36,780 nt of DNA from Nocardia wallacei (GTDB lineage: Bacteria > Actinomycetota > Actinomycetes > Mycobacteriales > Mycobacteriaceae): contig NZ_JARWOP010000077.1 of the NCBI RefSeq assembly GCF_029868745.1, positions 1-36,780 on the forward strand. The letters are read 5' to 3'. The position numbers and the translations under genes were made by a program. This document shows, piece after piece, positions 18,593 through 26,589 of this stretch (its first letter is position 1; every line of letters starts with the position of its first letter). A model generated the notes under the pieces. The model searched no databases. It saw only the letters and a program-made list of their open reading frames with translations, and was not told the DNA's origin.

Positions 18593-20324
18593 GTGGCTGC
18601 CTCCCGCGATTCCTCCGGAACCGATCCGGGTCCGTGGGACGGCGAGGAGTATCCGCTCAATCGGCGGCATCCCGGTTACGACCGGTATCCGCCGCCCCCG
18701 AGTGCCCCGCCCCGCCGTCCGCAGCCGCCGCTGCCCGATCGCGGCGGCGACACCGACGTACCCGAATTCGTCACGCGCCGATTGGCCGCCGGGCAACCGC
18801 CCCGCGACCTGCCGCCGCAGGACCCGCAACCGGATCCACCGCCGCAGCCCGCGCCGGAACCACCGCCACCTGCGGATACCGCGAAAATCAAGGGCCGCCA
18901 ACGGGTCCCGCGCAAGTTGACGGTGACCCGGGTGGTCGCGATGCGCAGCATCGAGCTGACGGAGAAGGGTTTCCACTCCTTCCAGCGTGCGGCGAAGGCC
19001 GACGGCGCCGACCGGTCGGGACTCACCGCGCTGGTGTACGCGACGATGGCCAACTTCGCTCTCGACGCCGCCATCGCCGTCGCGCTGGCCAACACGCTGT
19101 TCTTCGCCAGCGCCACCGCCGAGTCGAAATCCAAGGTGGCGCTGTACCTGTTGATCACGATCGCCCCGTTCGCGGTGATCGCGCCGCTCATCGGACCGCT
19201 GCTGGACCGATTGCAGCACGGCCGCAGGGTAGCGCTGGCCGCCTCGTTCGCCGTGCGAATAGTGATCGCGTTCCTGTTGATCTTCAATGTCGACAGCTGG
19301 GCGCTGTATCCGCTCGCGCTGTGCATGATGATCCTCAGCAAATCGTTCGCGGTGCTGAAGAGTGCCGTCACGCCGCGGGTGCTGCCACCGGATATCGACT
19401 TGGTGCGCACCAATTCCCGGCTCACGGTGTTCGGTCTGGTGGGCGGGACGCTCGGCGCCGGCGCGGTGGCCGGTGTGGTCGCCGCGGTGGCCGGGTCGCC
19501 GGGCGCGCTGGTGTTCGCGGCGCTGATCGCCGCCGCCGGGGCGTATCTGAGCCTGCGCATTCCGTCCTGGGTGGAGGTCACCGAGGGCGAGGTGCCCGCG
19601 ACCCTCGGCTACCACAAGAAGGACGCGGCGCCGCAGGACGGGCAGCCGGTGAAACCGAGCCGCCGCCGCCAGCCGCTGGGACGGGCGGTGGTGACCGGGC
19701 TGTGGGGCAACGCCACGGTCCGGGTGCTCACCGGTTTCCTCACCTTCTACGTGGCCTTCGTCGCCAAGTCGACCGAGCACCGCCCCGTGCAGCAGGCGGC
19801 GATGCTGGGTGTGGTCGGCGCGGCGGCGGCGGTCGGCAACTTCACCGGCAATGCCTCGGGCGCTCGCATGAAGCTGGGCCGCCCGGCGCTGATCGTCGTG
19901 CTCTGCACGGCCGCGTGCACGATCGTCGCCCTGTTCGCGATGCTGCTCGACAATCTGCTGGGGGCGGGGGGCGCCCCCCGGGCTGGTGGCATCCGGCGCG
20001 AGCGCGCTGGCCAAGGTGTCGCTGGACGCGTCGATCCAGGACGATCTGCCGCCGGAGTCGATCGCCTCCGGTTTCGGCCGTTCGGAGACGGTGCTGCAAC
20101 TGGCGTGGGTGATCGGCGGCGCCGGCGGCGTGCTGCTGCCGACGGTGTACTGGAAGGGTTTCGCCGTCGTCACCGCGGTGCTGGCGATCGGATTGATCCA
20201 GACCTACGTGAGCTACCGTGGTCACTCGCTGCTGCCCGGCTGGGGCGGCAACCGGCCGCAACACGCGAAGCAGGAAGTACCCGGGATGCCCGGCGACCCG
20301 GCCCGTCCCGCCACCTCGAACTGA
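18593..20324 (+). CDS. MFS-type membrane protein (Rv0876c-like), apparent frameshift
   Basis: The product would be about 576 aa. Residues 1-95 are Pro-rich and cytoplasmic (YPPPPSAPPRRPQPPLPDR). A conserved domain starting RKLTVTRVVAMRSIELTEKGFHSFQRAAKADGADRSGL and about ten to twelve membrane segments follow. The frame is intact to about 19960 (TIVALFAMLLDNLL). The rest of the conserved protein (LVASGASALAKVSLDASIQDDLPPESIASGFGRSE, to TSN at 20324) continues in the +1 frame, so one extra base or two missing bases lie in the G/C run at 19961-19980. Conservation on both sides suggests a sequencing error or very recent mutation, not decay. GTG start with a leaderless -10. The substrate is unknown. 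Confidence 0.8.
19966..19979. other. G6-CG-C6 palindrome at the frameshift point
   Basis: GGGGGGCGCCCCCC is a perfect 14-bp palindrome inside the MFS gene, directly preceded by GGGGC. It is exactly where the reading frame changes. Such sequences fold tightly and are prone both to polymerase slippage and to miscalls. Confidence 0.85.
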
Positions 20325-20351
20325 CCCGACGAGTCGACAGGAAACCACGCC

Positions 20352-20885
20352 ATGACCAAGCCCGGTACCCGCACGATCCTCGCGCTGGCGGTGGCTGCGG
20401 TACTCGTGGTGGTGGTCGCGATCGCGGCCGTGGTGGCCGTGGCGGTCCGCAATGCCGACGAGCCGGAACCGGAGATCACCGCGTACGCCCACGGCGCCTC
20501 GGCCACCGTCCCGCCGTACCGCTTCTGCACGGTGACGCAGTCCGACGCCAGCGGCCAACTAGGCCTGAACTGCCGTGAGAGCGCCACCACGGTCACCCTG
20601 CACACCCCCGACGGCGCCCCCCTGCAACTGTCGCTCCCCCGCCACATCGCCGACGCCCCCTGGGTAATGGTGCTCGAGTACGACCTCCCCGACGGCACCG
20701 CAGTCCAGCGCCTAGCCTCCTACCGCGACTACCCCGAGGGCACGCTCGCCATCACCGTCCCCTCCCACCCCGAACCGGACCTGAGCCTGGCAGGCGTAGA
20801 AGTCCAACTGGTAGTCCCCACCCGAGACGAAACCGGCGCAGAATCCTTCGCCCCCTACCAAGCCTGGTCCATCCGAACCACCTGA
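20352..20885 (+). CDS. DUF2771 family membrane-anchored protein
   Basis: A 177-aa protein with a strong N-terminal membrane helix (about residues 8-32, ILALAVAAVLVVVVAIAAVV) and an extracytoplasmic domain of the actinobacterial DUF2771 type. The domain has EITAYAHGASATVPPYRFC, a second cysteine at 74 (probable disulfide with Cys59), then VTLHTPDGAPLQLSLP and AYQAWSIRTT-like terminal residues. AGGAAA (20339-20344) lies 7 nt before the ATG, a proper ribosome binding site. The gene starts 27 nt after the MFS gene and is probably in its operon, a pairing I recall from mycobacteria. The function is unknown. Confidence 0.85.
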   Translation: MTKPGTRTILALAVAAVLVVVVAIAAVVAVAVRNADEPEPEITAYAHGASATVPPYRFCTVTQSDASGQLGLNCRESATTVTLHTPDGAPLQLSLPRHIADAPWVMVLEYDLPDGTAVQRLASYRDYPEGTLAITVPSHPEPDLSLAGVEVQLVVPTRDETGAESFAPYQAWSIRTT

Positions 20886-21006
20886 GCGCCTGCTCCCGCC
20901 ACCACCCGAGAAGCACCGCCCCACAACACCTCTCGGACACCGAGGCCAGCCGACACCGCCACTTCCGCACTCCCCCCACCCCGCACGCGCGAGTCTTACG
21001 AGCGCC

Positions 21007-21095
21007 GTTCGCGGCCGGCTCGCGTCGGAGTGGTCGAGACGCATGCGCGAAGCGCGAGTCTCGACCACTCCGACGCGAGCCTCAGGGCCGCGAAC
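21007..21095. repeat. Long intergenic inverted repeat
   Basis: A perfect 24-bp inverted repeat (21017-21040 against 21058-21081) with a 17-nt loop is extended by another perfect 10-bp pair (21007-21016 against 21086-21095) after a 4-nt bulge on one side. The loop itself contains GCGC-GAA-GCGC. The element fills the gap between the convergent DUF2771 and cold-shock genes. It may serve as a bidirectional terminator, but it is far longer than needed. The GGTCGAGAC...GTCTCGACC core resembles dispersed intergenic palindromes seen in actinobacteria. Confidence 0.9.
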
Positions 21096-21120
21096 ACGCG
21101 ACGCCGAAGGCGGCGCCAAA

Positions 21121-21534
21121 TTACTGATCAAGCTCCCGGGCCACCCCGCGCACGACCTCGGCGATCCGCTGCGCCATCTTGCGGTCGGGATACTTCCCCT
21201 TGCGCAGATCGGGCTGCACCTTCGCCTCCAGCAGCGTGATCATGTCCTCGATCATCCCGTGCAGGTCGTCGGGCGCCTGGCGCGGATGCGCCACGGGCTC
21301 CTTGCGTGTCTGGTTGCCGCGCACGGAGGGCAGCGGCTCCAGGAGTTTCAGGCTCAGCGCCTGCGGACCGCGCCGCCCGGCCGCCATTCCGAACTCGACT
21401 CGTTGCCCGGGCTTCAACGCCTCGACACCCTTGGGCAACGCAGACGACCGAACATAGACGTCCTCACCCTCGTCCTGGGAAAGGAAGCCGAAGCCCTTTT
21501 CGACGTCGTACCACTTCACCCTGCCGGTCGGCAC
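21121..21534 (-). CDS. cspB: Cold-shock domain protein (CspB-like)
   Basis: A 137-aa RNA/DNA-binding protein. Residues 1-65 are a cold-shock domain with both RNA-binding motifs, KGFGFL and VYVRSSAL, in [31 protein letters not shown]. The remaining 70 residues are a conserved actinobacterial extension ([49 protein letters not shown]), predicted helical. The GTG at 21534 matches the N-terminus of the M. tuberculosis homologue (PTGKVKWYD) as I recall it; a GTG nine bases upstream (21543) is also in frame. The upstream region carries two hairpins, as expected for a structured cold-shock leader. Confidence 0.9.
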   Translation of the reverse strand: MPTGRVKWYDVEKGFGFLSQDEGEDVYVRSSALPKGVEALKPGQRVEFGMAAGRRGPQALSLKLLEPLPSVRGNQTRKEPVAHPRQAPDDLHGMIEDMITLLEAKVQPDLRKGKYPDRKMAQRIAEVVRGVARELDQ

Positions 21535-21558
21535 TGCGCTCACCCGTTCGTCATCGAT

Positions 21559-21606
21559 GCCCGGACCTCCCGGGCACAACCCTTGTCCCGGAATCGATTC
21601 CGGGAC
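21559..21606 (-). promoter_or_regulatory. Two hairpins in the cold-shock gene leader
   Basis: A perfect 22-bp palindrome occupies 21585-21606 (arms GTCCCGGAAT/ATTCCGGGAC around CG). A second hairpin, GCCCGG/CCGGGC with a 5-nt loop, lies at 21559-21575. Both lie between the start codon and a likely promoter near 21670, so they would be in the 5' leader. The first could also be a protein operator. Confidence 0.5.
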
Positions 21607-21702
21607 TCGTCTGCGTGCGAAAAGAACGCGCCCTACACAGCTATGCAGGACGCGATTGCCATCGAGTCTACCCCGGTGCCGATCCGCTGAGCACACCAGT
21701 TT

Positions 21703-21708
21703 TACGGT
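21703..21708 (+). promoter_or_regulatory. -10 element of the small membrane protein gene
   Basis: TACGGT ends 6 nt before the ATG at 21715, giving a leaderless transcript. It is divergent from the cold-shock gene. Confidence 0.45.
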
Positions 21709-21714
21709 GCAGTA

Positions 21715-21948
21715 ATGCCCGAGTCCTCCCCGCACCGTCCACCGCGCCGATCCGGCGATTCGCTGATGTACGTGGCCCTGGGTCTGTTCGCGATCGGTGT
21801 GTTGGCTGTCGTCGCCATTTTCCTCACACCGATCGTGTCGGACAGTGATCCGGGGCTGTGGCTGTATCTGGTCGCGATGATCGGAACGCCCTTGGGATTG
21901 CTGCTCGCGGTGGTCTTCGCACTGTGGTCCGGCCGCCGCTCGCGGTAG
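21715..21948 (+). CDS. Small two-helix membrane protein
   Basis: A 77-aa hypothetical protein: a polar N-terminus ([16 protein letters not shown]), a first membrane helix ([20 protein letters not shown]), an acidic loop (SDSDPG), a second helix ([23 protein letters not shown]) and a short basic end (WSGRRSR). The basic C-terminus should be cytoplasmic. I do not recognise the family. A leaderless -10 (TACGGT) and normal codon use support it being a real gene. It is divergent from cspB and lies upstream of the rpfA regulatory region. Confidence 0.7.
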   Translation: MPESSPHRPPRRSGDSLMYVALGLFAIGVLAVVAIFLTPIVSDSDPGLWLYLVAMIGTPLGLLLAVVFALWSGRRSR

Positions 21949-21986
21949 CCGACCGGTATATGCCCAGTTCGTTATCGCACTACACA

Positions 21987-22002
21987 TGTGATTCTCGTCA
22001 CA
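21987..22002. promoter_or_regulatory. CRP-type operator upstream of rpfA
   Basis: TGTGATTCTCGTCACA matches the CRP consensus TGTGA-N6-TCACA at every defined position. In M. tuberculosis, rpfA is a known direct target of CRP (Rv3676), which supports the call. The site is about 165 bp upstream of the proposed transcription start, so a nearer promoter for it, or the divergent side, is also possible. Confidence 0.75.
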
Positions 22003-22153
22003 TCACGGTAGGGTCACGAGACGGTCACAACCGATGTATCACCGTGACACGCCGCACTCACCAGCACAGACGCGATATGGAAGGTGTTGCGCCGGATAGG
22101 GACCCGGCCATACACGCCGGTTACCAAATGGTGATTTTTCGCGGCAATCGTCG

Positions 22154-22159
22154 TACGGT
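22154..22159 (+). promoter_or_regulatory. Likely -10 element of rpfA
   Basis: TACGGT lies just before the conserved 5' part of the riboswitch, so transcription would begin around 22166. No good -35 is visible, as expected for an activator-dependent promoter. Confidence 0.4.
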
Positions 22160-22164
22160 CTAAC

Positions 22165-23067
<903 letters not shown>

Positions 23068-23101
23068 GCCTTCTCCGAAGCCTTTACGGCCTCGAATCCT
23101 T

Positions 23102-23144
23102 ACGGCAAGGCCCCCGCACCATCACGGTGCGGGGGCCTTGCCGT
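23102..23144. terminator. Bidirectional hairpin terminator after rpfA
   Basis: A perfect 19-bp stem (23102-23120 and 23126-23144) with a 5-nt ATCAC loop lies between the convergent rpfA and small hypothetical gene. It can serve both strands. Confidence 0.85.
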
Positions 23145-23152
23145 CGATTCGG

Positions 23153-23341
23153 TCAGCGGTTGATGACCGTGTGCGGGTGCACGTAGGGCACCTCTTCGGC
23201 AGGCACCGGAAATTCGGTGTCCTCCCCGTAGGGCGAGAGCCCACCGGAACGGGTCGACGAGAGTTCGGTCACCGCGTGGTCGCCGTTGGCGACCTTCGGC
23301 CAGCCGTTGTCGACATAAGGTTTCTTCGATTTGTTCACCAC
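23153..23341 (-). CDS. Short conserved-looking hypothetical protein
   Basis: A 62-aa protein, VVNKSKKPYVDNGWPKVANG then DHAVTELSSTRSGGLSPYGED, ending VPYVHPHTVINR. It is hydrophilic, with no signal or membrane segment, and I do not recognise a family. The position beside the Rv0862c-type gene matches the short Rv0863 gene of M. tuberculosis as I recall. Starts at 23341 or 23338 (both GTG) are possible. CAGAAT lies 6 nt before the first, suggesting a leaderless mRNA. The divergent helicase-associated gene starts 101 bp away. Confidence 0.65.
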   Translation of the reverse strand: MVNKSKKPYVDNGWPKVANGDHAVTELSSTRSGGLSPYGEDTEFPVPAEEVPYVHPHTVINR

Positions 23342-23429
23342 GGCCCAATTCTGGCATGGAACCGATCGGTCGCGTCCGCCTGCCGCGGCCGTGTGCGACG
23401 GCGGACCAGCGGCACTGTGCGCCCGGCCG

Positions 23430-23435
23430 TACGCT
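23430..23435 (+). promoter_or_regulatory. -10 element of the helicase-associated gene
   Basis: TACGCT ends 7 nt before the ATG at 23443, consistent with a leaderless transcript. The same hexamer at the same distance occurs before the gene at 26590. Confidence 0.5.
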
Positions 23436-23442
23436 GGATGGG

Positions 23443-25791
23443 ATGACCACGACCGACGACGCACCCCGGGCCGGGGATGAGCACTCCACGACAGCCACCG
23501 GTTCCGTCGATGTCGCGTCGCTGGCCGATTGGCTGGCCGCCCGTTCGGACGACGAATTGGTGACCCTGCTGGAACTGCGCCCCGATCTGGCGGTGCCGCT
23601 GCCGTCCTCGATGTCGGTGCTGGCCGCCCGCGCCGAGCAGCGCGCCTCGGTGCTGCGCGCCACCGACGAACTCGACACCCTCGATTTCGCGGTGATCGAG
23701 ACCCTGGCCGTGCACCACGCGGCCGTCCCGGACCGCCACGCCACCCCGCTCCCCCGCGCCCGCCTGCACGAGCTGCTCGGCGACCGCGTGGCGCGGACGG
23801 CCGTCGACGCCGCCGTCGACCGGCTGACCGCCCGCGCCCTCGCGTGGGGCGCCGACGAGCTGTACCTGGTGGCCGCCGCCAAGGACGCGCTGCCGTGGCC
23901 ACTCGGCAGTACCACCGAGATCCCGGACGCGCTCACCGAACCGGAAATCGTTGCGGCCCTGGCCGGGATCGGCTCTCCCGAGCGGGCGCTGCTGGACAAG
24001 CTGGCGACCACCGGTCCGCGGGGGCGCACCCGCGATGCCGCGCCGGGCACGCCGCCGGACCGGCCGATCCAGCGCCTGCTGGCGGTGCGGCTGCTCGACT
24101 GGGTCGACGAGGAGACCGTCGAACTGCCGCCCGCGGTGGGCCAGGTGCTGCGCCGCGAGCCGGTCAGCGACCCGCACGCGCTGCGGCCGCCGCGACCCGA
24201 ACTCGCCAAACACACCGCCGCCGACACCAACGCGGCCGCCGCGACCGAGGCCGGTGAGCTGCTGCGGCACTGCGCCGACATCATCGAGGTGCTGGCGCAG
24301 GCGCCCGCGCCGGCGCTGCGCTCGGGCGGCCTGGGCGTGCGCGAACTGCGCCGCATCACCAAACACACCGGGATCGAGGAGAGCCGGGTGGGCCTGCTGG
24401 CGGAGGTACTGGCGGCGGCGCGCCTGCTGGACAAGGGAACTCCGGAACCGCCGCCGCCGGGCGATTCCGTCGACGACTACTGGGCCCCCACCGCGGCCGC
24501 GGACGGCTGGCTGGACGGCCCGGCGGCCCGGCGCTGGGCGGTCCTGGCCCAGGCGTGGCTGGAGCTGGACCGGTTCCCGTGGATGATCGGCGGGCGCGAC
24601 GCGAACGACAAGCCGCTGGCCGCGCTCTCGCTCGAGCTGCGCAATGTGCACGCGATCCGGGATCGGCGGGCCGTGCTGGCGCTGCTGGCCGAGCAGCCGC
24701 CCGGAGCCGCCGTGACACCGACGGATATCGCGCGCGTGCTGGCGTGGCGGCAACCGCGCTGGCGCAGGCACTTCCGCACCGAGGCGGTCGAGCGCACGCT
24801 GACGGAGGCGGGCGCGCTCGGGCTCGTCGGCCGTGGGGCCCTCACCTCGGCGGGGCGCGCACTGTTGCACGGCAGTACCTCCGACGCCGAGGCCGAGATG
24901 GAGTCGGCCCTGCCGGACCCGGTGGATCACGTGCTCGTGCAGGCGGATCTGACGATCGTCGCGCCGGGGCCGCTGGTGGCGGATCTCCAGAGCCGCATCG
25001 CGCTGGTGGCCGATGTCGAATCCGCGGGTGCGGCAACGGTGTACCGGATCAGCGAGTCGTCGGTGCGGCGGGCGCTCGACGCCGGGATGACGGCAGCCGA
25101 ACTGCACCAGCTGTTCGCGGCGCACTCGCGCACTCCCGTGCCGCAGTCGCTGACCTACCTGATCGATGACGTCGCGCGCCGGCACGGTCGGCTGCGGGCC
25201 GGGATGGCACAGTCGTTCGTGCGCAGCGAGGATCCGGCGCTGCTCGCCGAGGTGCTGGTGACCCCGGTCGCCGAGCGGCTGGCGCTGCGCGCGGTCGCCC
25301 CGACCGTGGCCATCTCGCAGGCCGCGCTCGGCGAGGTGCTCGAGCAGTTGCGCGCCGCGGGTTTCGCTCCGGCGGGTGAGGATTCGTCGGGCACGATCGT
25401 CGACCTGCGCCCGCGCGGGGCCCGCATCCCGGCCCGGACCAACGCCCGGCAGGCGTGGCGGCCCACCCCGCCCAACAGCGAGCAGCTGCGGCTGCTGGTG
25501 GGCGAGCTGCGGGCCGGGGAGAAAGCGGCACAGGCCCGTTCGGGGCAGGCGGTCCGGTCGGACGGCAGCCGCAACAGCACCGCGGCCACCATGGCCCTGC
25601 TGCAACTGGCGGCGCGGGTGCGGCGGCCGGTGCACATCGGTTACGTCGATGCCCAGGGCGTCGCCAGCCAGCGTGTGGTGGAGCCGTTGAAGGTGGCCGG
25701 CGGGCAGTTGGATGCCCTGGACCCCGTCACCGGATCGGTCCGGCATTTCGTACTGCACCGCATCGCCTCGGTGGCGCTGGTCGATCAGTAA
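23443..25791 (+). CDS. Helicase C-terminal-domain-associated protein (Rv0862c-like)
   Basis: A 782-aa protein of the actinobacterial family carrying the Helicase_C_3 / XPB-associated domain. After an acidic start it has SLADWLAARSDDELVTLLELRPDLAVPLPSSMSVLAARAEQRASVLRATDELDTLDFAVIE, a DNA-repair-helicase-type N-terminal module. Winged-helix-like repeats follow, then the conserved block DHVLVQADLTIVAPGPL, SLTYLIDDVARRHGRLRAG and LLQLAARVRRPVHIGYVDAQG, a WYL-like strand region. No Walker motifs are seen, so it is not itself a helicase. In M. tuberculosis its homologue sits directly beside the XPB gene; here XPB is about 4.5 kb away. A role with XPB in DNA repair is inference. The ATG at 23443 is leaderless. 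Confidence 0.85.
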   Translation: MTTTDDAPRAGDEHSTTATGSVDVASLADWLAARSDDELVTLLELRPDLAVPLPSSMSVLAARAEQRASVLRATDELDTLDFAVIETLAVHHAAVPDRHATPLPRARLHELLGDRVARTAVDAAVDRLTARALAWGADELYLVAAAKDALPWPLGSTTEIPDALTEPEIVAALAGIGSPERALLDKLATTGPRGRTRDAAPGTPPDRPIQRLLAVRLLDWVDEETVELPPAVGQVLRREPVSDPHALRPPRPELAKHTAADTNAAAATEAGELLRHCADIIEVLAQAPAPALRSGGLGVRELRRITKHTGIEESRVGLLAEVLAAARLLDKGTPEPPPPGDSVDDYWAPTAAADGWLDGPAARRWAVLAQAWLELDRFPWMIGGRDANDKPLAALSLELRNVHAIRDRRAVLALLAEQPPGAAVTPTDIARVLAWRQPRWRRHFRTEAVERTLTEAGALGLVGRGALTSAGRALLHGSTSDAEAEMESALPDPVDHVLVQADLTIVAPGPLVADLQSRIALVADVESAGAATVYRISESSVRRALDAGMTAAELHQLFAAHSRTPVPQSLTYLIDDVARRHGRLRAGMAQSFVRSEDPALLAEVLVTPVAERLALRAVAPTVAISQAALGEVLEQLRAAGFAPAGEDSSGTIVDLRPRGARIPARTNARQAWRPTPPNSEQLRLLVGELRAGEKAAQARSGQAVRSDGSRNSTAATMALLQLAARVRRPVHIGYVDAQGVASQRVVEPLKVAGGQLDALDPVTGSVRHFVLHRIASVALVDQ

Positions 25792-25797
25792 GTCCGC

Positions 25798-26331
25798 TCA
25801 GGCCTTCGGGTTGACCATGCAGAACGTGGTTTTCGGCTCGGACAGCAGCAGGTAGGTCGCGTTCGGCTCGCACAGGGACGGGTCGTCGCGACCCTCGACG
25901 CGCGCGACCACTTTCACCGTCGCCGCCGTGGACGCGCAATCCGCGTAGGCGAATCCGGTGTCGCGGTCCTGGTGATAGCAGCTGCCCGGCTTGAGATTCG
26001 GCGCCAGGCACAGGAACGCCGTGGTGCCGCCGTGGAAAGTCTCCTCGTAGGAGGAATATTCGCGGCCGCAGTCGGCCCGGGTCGGCGAGGTGGACATCAC
26101 CGTGTAGACGGCCCGCTCCGACGCGCAGTCGACCGGTTCGGTCCGGGAGTCGGTGGTCGAGCCCTCGATGACGTGAATGCAGTCGCCGACCTGTGCCCTG
26201 GCGGTGTCGGTGCGGCTCGCGCTCTGCACGGCCGAACAACCCGCCGCCAGGGCGGCCGTCGCGAGTACTGCCGGGACGACGACGGCGCAGCGCCCTCGAA
26301 AACCCCGGTGCCCTCGAAAACTCTGTCGCAC
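25798..26331 (-). CDS. Cys-rich putative lipoprotein
   Basis: A 177-aa exported protein. The signal region is MRQSFRGHRGFRGRC, then AVVVPAVLATAALAAGC with a putative lipid-modified Cys32. The -3 residue is Ala, so the lipobox is imperfect. The mature part has two similar halves with paired cysteines (GDCIHVIEGSTTDSRTEPVDC; then PGSCYHQDRDTGFAYADC and LCEPNATYLLLSEPKTTFC), as in mycobacterial LppU-like proteins. The start is uncertain: GTG at 26331 is chosen because AAAGGG lies 7 nt upstream. The start region overlaps three 18-bp direct repeats. The gene converges with the helicase-associated gene. The function is unknown. Confidence 0.7.
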   Translation of the reverse strand: MRQSFRGHRGFRGRCAVVVPAVLATAALAAGCSAVQSASRTDTARAQVGDCIHVIEGSTTDSRTEPVDCASERAVYTVMSTSPTRADCGREYSSYEETFHGGTTAFLCLAPNLKPGSCYHQDRDTGFAYADCASTAATVKVVARVEGRDDPSLCEPNATYLLLSEPKTTFCMVNPKA

Positions 26332-26339
26332 TCGAAAAC
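26295..26339 (-). repeat. Three direct repeats of GTTTTCGAG with 18-bp period
   Basis: On the reverse strand the nonamer occurs at 26339-26331, 26321-26313 and 26303-26295. It spans the proposed lipoprotein start and encodes the FRxxRx N-region of the signal peptide. Confidence 0.7.
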
Positions 26340-26402
26340 CCTTTGCGCCCAACGGTTCACGCCGATCGTGACGGATACCCCGGGCGGAGAAATGCCGCAG
26401 GG

Positions 26403-26498
26403 TCAGCGGAACATGCCGAGGCCGTACAGGGCCAGCAGATTGAAGTTGAGCATCCGCGGCAGAAAGCCGGTCAGCAGCTGCAGTTCGAAGAGGTTCAC
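26403..26498 (-). CDS. 31-aa small hydrophobic protein
   Basis: A 32-codon frame starts with GTG at 26498, has AAAGG 8 nt upstream and ends TGA. The product begins MNLFELQLLTGFLPRMLNF and ends LLALYGLGMFR. It is Leu/Phe-rich with a net positive charge, so probably membrane-associated. It lies in the 258-bp gap between the lipoprotein gene and the divergent coiled-coil gene and is too short for most gene finders. I cannot assign a family with confidence. Conservation of the peptide in other genomes would decide whether it is real. Confidence 0.5.
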   Translation of the reverse strand: MNLFELQLLTGFLPRMLNFNLLALYGLGMFR

Positions 26499-26576
26499 AT
26501 TCGACACCTTTCACGCTCTGCCCGCACCATAGCCGCGCGGATCGTGATCTTAGGTCGGAATCGGCTACAAAATCGT

Positions 26577-26582
26577 TACGCT
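26577..26582 (+). promoter_or_regulatory. -10 element of the coiled-coil gene
   Basis: TACGCT ends 7 nt before the ATG at 26590; no ribosome binding site is present, which fits a leaderless mRNA. Confidence 0.5.
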
Positions 26583-26589
26583 CGGCAAC

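Noticed and set aside
23335..25758. 807-codon antisense frame over the helicase-associated gene
   Set aside because: Typical high-GC shadow frame, rich in Arg, Gly and Gln, with no recognisable domain.
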